From Burkholderiaceae bacterium (GTDB taxonomy: Bacteria; Pseudomonadota; Gammaproteobacteria; Burkholderiales; Burkholderiaceae), in contig CANHLB010000003.1 of NCBI GenBank assembly GCA_947461335.1, positions 1 through 25,553 on the forward strand: a DNA stretch of 25,553 bases, given 5' to 3'. The notes below the pieces were generated by a model. It saw only the letters and a program-made list of their open reading frames with translations, had not been told where the DNA came from and ran no database searches. This document shows, piece after piece, positions 23,249 through 25,553 of this stretch. The position numbers were made by a program, and so were the translations under genes. Position 1 is the first letter of the stretch; each line of letters starts with the position of its first letter.

Positions 23249-23938
23249 TTACTTGAGGTTAAATTTGATTAAAAGATTAGTGGAAATTCTTTGCGGTGAA
23301 CCATTCACCAAATAGGGTTTAAAACGATAACGTTTGCCAATTTCACTAGCAGCGCGATCTAGTCTAGGAAAAGAGCTTGATTGCAGCAAAGCAACATCCT
23401 CAACGCTACCAGTTTCATCAATAATTAAACGAACTACAGCCGTACCTTGCTCACCAGAGCGTTTCGAGAACGATGGATAGTAAGCGTCGGCATCAGGCTG
23501 GTATACAACAACGAGTTTACCAATATCAGTCTGAATAGGTGTACCGCTAGCTCCCCCACTAGTAGAGGGGGCAACGGCAGCGCTTTGTGTCTGAGCTTCA
23601 CTTTTGCTCTCTTGTTTATTCTCTTGTTGTTTTGGAGGTGTTGCGGGCTGCTGGGGTTGCGGGGTAGGTTTTTCAGCAGATTTTTCCACTACGGGCTTTT
23701 GCTTTTGCTCAGGCTTCGGTTTTGGCGGTTCTGCCGCTGGAGGCTGCGGAGTTTTGGCAGCCTCGGGGCTCACTAAGTTAGCCATCACCCGTTCATCATC
23801 CATTTTTGGGGGGCGACTACTAAGGTGAATAAATTCAAGGGCGGGCAATGCATGCAGTATTAATACAATACAAATGATGATGCGTTCAGATTTAGTAAAC
23901 GGCAGGCGCGCATCTAGTCTTTGTAAGAGTGTGCTCAT
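23249..23938 (-). CDS. tonB: TonB, energy transducer
   Basis: A 229-residue protein anchored by one N-terminal membrane segment (about residues 18-38). A proline-, lysine- and glutamine-rich spacer (about 57-115) then spans the periplasm, and a C-terminal TonB domain (about 150-229) contains YPSFSKRSGEQGTAVVRLIID and RYRFKPYLVNG. It transmits proton-gradient energy from ExbBD to outer-membrane receptors for iron complexes, cobalamin or other ligands. The start overlaps the murI stop by four bases (ATGA), so translation is coupled to glutamate racemase. No receptor gene is present in the window. Confidence 0.92.
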   Translation of the reverse strand: MSTLLQRLDARLPFTKSERIIICIVLILHALPALEFIHLSSRPPKMDDERVMANLVSPEAAKTPQPPAAEPPKPKPEQKQKPVVEKSAEKPTPQPQQPATPPKQQENKQESKSEAQTQSAAVAPSTSGGASGTPIQTDIGKLVVVYQPDADAYYPSFSKRSGEQGTAVVRLIIDETGSVEDVALLQSSSFPRLDRAASEIGKRYRFKPYLVNGSPQRISTNLLIKFNLK

Positions 23939-24741
23939 GACATCTCACCTAACATTACTGCATGACTTGAGTGTAAATTTAAATCATTAGATAGTAGATC
24001 TTTAGCCATTGCCAGAAGTGATACTTCATTCTTACTACTGATGAAGGTGACTGAGCCATTCTTTTTGGATTCAGAGTTTTTATCTAAGGCCTCTAGCTGA
24101 CGCTTGAGCTGCCTCACAACTGCATCACTAGTATCAATTAAAGTGATGGTAGTACCTAAGAGCCTGCGGATTGACTTGCTCAAAAAAGGGTAGTGTGTAC
24201 ACCCCAATACCAAGGTATCAGAACCTGCATCCAAAATCGGCGCAAGGTGTTTGCCTAATAGATCTAGCGTTTCTTCGCTATCTGCTTTGCCAGCTTCAAT
24301 TAGAGGCACTAAGCCCGCTCCAGCTTGCTTAATAAAACGACAATCATCGGGAAGTGTAGCTAAGAGCGCATTAAATTTATCGCTGCGTAAGGTTGCCTCT
24401 GTAGCCAAGACTCCCACGATGCCATTTTGAGACTGCATTGCCGCTGGTTTGATCCCTGGCTCTACTCCAATGATTGGAATACTAAGCTCAGAACGAATCT
24501 GGGCAATTGCTTGGGCTGTAGCTGTATTGCAGGCAACGACGATTGCATCACATCCTTGATTCGCTAGGTATTTGCACATTACTAAGCTACGAGCAGTAAT
24601 CCACTCATTGGATTTTTCGCCGTAGGGGGCATTGGCAGAATCCGCTAGATAAATATAGTCATGTTGGGGAAGCTGGCGCAGGGCCTCATCCAATATGGAT
24701 AAGCCCCCAACGCCAGAATCAAAAACTCCTATGAGTGCCAA
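23935..24741 (-). CDS. murI: Glutamate racemase
   Basis: A 268-residue cytosolic enzyme that converts L-glutamate to D-glutamate for peptidoglycan. Conserved motifs are GVFDSGVGGLS with Asp8-Ser9, APYGEKS (38-44), VACNTATA with catalytic Cys71 and LGCTHYPF with catalytic Cys181 followed by His183. Length is typical. Both catalytic cysteines are present, so it is expected to be active. It starts 12 bases after the fumarase stop and overlaps tonB by four bases. Confidence 0.95.
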   Translation of the reverse strand: MALIGVFDSGVGGLSILDEALRQLPQHDYIYLADSANAPYGEKSNEWITARSLVMCKYLANQGCDAIVVACNTATAQAIAQIRSELSIPIIGVEPGIKPAAMQSQNGIVGVLATEATLRSDKFNALLATLPDDCRFIKQAGAGLVPLIEAGKADSEETLDLLGKHLAPILDAGSDTLVLGCTHYPFLSKSIRRLLGTTITLIDTSDAVVRQLKRQLEALDKNSESKKNGSVTFISSKNEVSLLAMAKDLLSNDLNLHSSHAVMLGEMS

Positions 24742-24753
24742 TGTGGTGCTAGC

Positions 24754-25553
24754 TTAGATAATTTTGACTGGAATGCCAGCAATTTTTGCTTGCCATTCTT
24801 TAGGACCAGTCTCATGCATTGAGATACCTTCAGAATTCACAGCTACAGTGACTGGCATGTCTTTTACATCGAATTCATAAATAGCTTCCATACCTAAGTC
24901 GGCAAAGCCAACTACTTTGGCAGATTGAATCGCTTTGGAAACTAAGTAAGCAGCGCCACCCACAGCCATAAGATAGGCAGATTTGTGTTTCTTAATTGCC
25001 TCGATAGCAACAGGGCCACGCTCTGCTTTTCCAATCATCGAAATCAAGCCAGTTTTTGCTAGCATCATCTCGGTAAATTTATCCATCCGAGTTGAGGTAG
25101 TAGGGCCTGCAGGACCAACTGCCTCATCACGCACGGGATCTACTGGACCAACGTAATAGATGATGCGATTCTTAAAGCTCACTGGCAACTCTTCACCTTT
25201 AGCTAGCATATCGGCAATCCGTTTATGAGCAGCATCACGACCAGTTAAAATCTTGCCATTCAATAACAAGGTATCGCCAGGTTTCCAGCTTGCGACTTCT
25301 TCGGGGGTCAAGGTGTTTACATTGACGTGCTTCGATTTTTTAGTATCTGGAGTCCAAGTGACATCTGGCCAATCTGATAAGGAAGGCTTTTCTAGTTTGG
25401 CTGGACCATCGCCATGTAGATGGAAATGGATGTGACGGGTAGCGGCACAGTTTGGAATCATGGCTACAGGCAGGGAGGCCGCATGAGTTGGGTATTCCAT
25501 AATCTTGACATCAAGTACTGTTGTCAAACCGCCCAGTCCTTGCGCACCAATGC
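24754..25553 (-). CDS. Class I fumarate hydratase, C-terminal part (5' end outside window)
   Basis: The frame is open to the window edge, giving about 266 residues. The in-frame TTG at 25527 is internal, because the residues upstream of it (IGAQGLGGL) continue the family sequence. Seen motifs: QGLGGLTTVLDVK, the substrate-contacting HAASLPVAMIPNC and ATRH, VGPAGPTTSTRMD, and the EFDVKDMPVTVAVNSEGISMH end region. Class I fumarases are oxygen-sensitive [4Fe-4S] enzymes that hydrate fumarate to malate in the TCA cycle; two cluster cysteines normally lie in the N-terminal half outside the window. Tartrate dehydratase or a related class I hydro-lyase is the alternative; the fused-length frame favours fumarase. 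It is the first visible gene of the murI-tonB-exbBD transcript. Confidence 0.9.
   Translation of the reverse strand, partial: IGAQGLGGLTTVLDVKIMEYPTHAASLPVAMIPNCAATRHIHFHLHGDGPAKLEKPSLSDWPDVTWTPDTKKSKHVNVNTLTPEEVASWKPGDTLLLNGKILTGRDAAHKRIADMLAKGEELPVSFKNRIIYYVGPVDPVRDEAVGPAGPTTSTRMDKFTEMMLAKTGLISMIGKAERGPVAIEAIKKHKSAYLMAVGGAAYLVSKAIQSAKVVGFADLGMEAIYEFDVKDMPVTVAVNSEGISMHETGPKEWQAKIAGIPVKII

Noticed and set aside
23447..23828. Cys/Gly/Phe-rich open frames opposite tonB
   Set aside because: They are the complement of the Pro/Lys/Gln-rich TonB spacer, which avoids stops on the other strand.
25525..25527. TTG as start of the fumarase gene
   Set aside because: The frame continues upstream with family-typical residues to the window edge, so this codon is internal.
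1..25553. CRISPR arrays, insertion sequences, prophage or integrase genes
   Set aside because: No regularly spaced direct repeats, terminal inverted repeats, transposase or integrase motifs were seen in any frame.

Overview
The window looks like a low-to-mid GC betaproteobacterial chromosome, most likely Polynucleobacter or a close Burkholderiaceae relative. This is inferred from protein character, the absence of mobile DNA, and gene groupings such as fum-murI-tonB-exbB-exbD and ior-sox. No marker gene in the window settles the genus. Genes are tightly packed, with many overlapping start and stop codons. I see no insertion sequence, integrase, CRISPR array or rRNA.

Left part (1-13210). A truncated amidase is followed by a five-gene peptide-type ABC importer on the + strand: binding protein, two permeases and two ATPases. 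Converging on it is a seven-gene - strand operon. Read 5'->3' it encodes a CidA/LrgA protein, a CidB/LrgB protein, an ArgE/DapE-type M20 deacylase, a beta-alanine:pyruvate-type class III transaminase, an M20 carbamoylase/allantoate-amidohydrolase-like enzyme, an M81 (MlrC-like) metallopeptidase and a LysE-family exporter. Together they read as a scavenging module: import of a small amide, ureido or peptide-like compound, hydrolysis by several amidohydrolases, transamination onto pyruvate, and export of the surplus product. The real substrate cannot be read from the sequence.

Middle part (13211-18091). A 128-bp divergent intergenic region precedes a + strand operon. It encodes a two-subunit periplasmic molybdenum hydroxylase of the isoquinoline oxidoreductase (IorA/IorB) family and then SoxX, SoxY, SoxZ and SoxA. 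SoxB and SoxCD are not in the window. SoxY carries one cysteine near its C-terminus but lacks the canonical GGCGG end. This Mo-hydroxylase plus partial Sox unit is the most unusual part of the window.

Right part (18092-25553). On the - strand lie a small Ala/Thr/Ser-rich lipoprotein, an Adhesin_E-like secreted protein and a penicillin-acylase-family Ntn-hydrolase. A tRNA-Leu(UAA) gene and a short secreted protein follow on the + strand. The window ends with a - strand operon of class I fumarase (truncated by the window edge), glutamate racemase, TonB, ExbB and ExbD: central metabolism, cell-wall precursor supply and energised outer-membrane transport.
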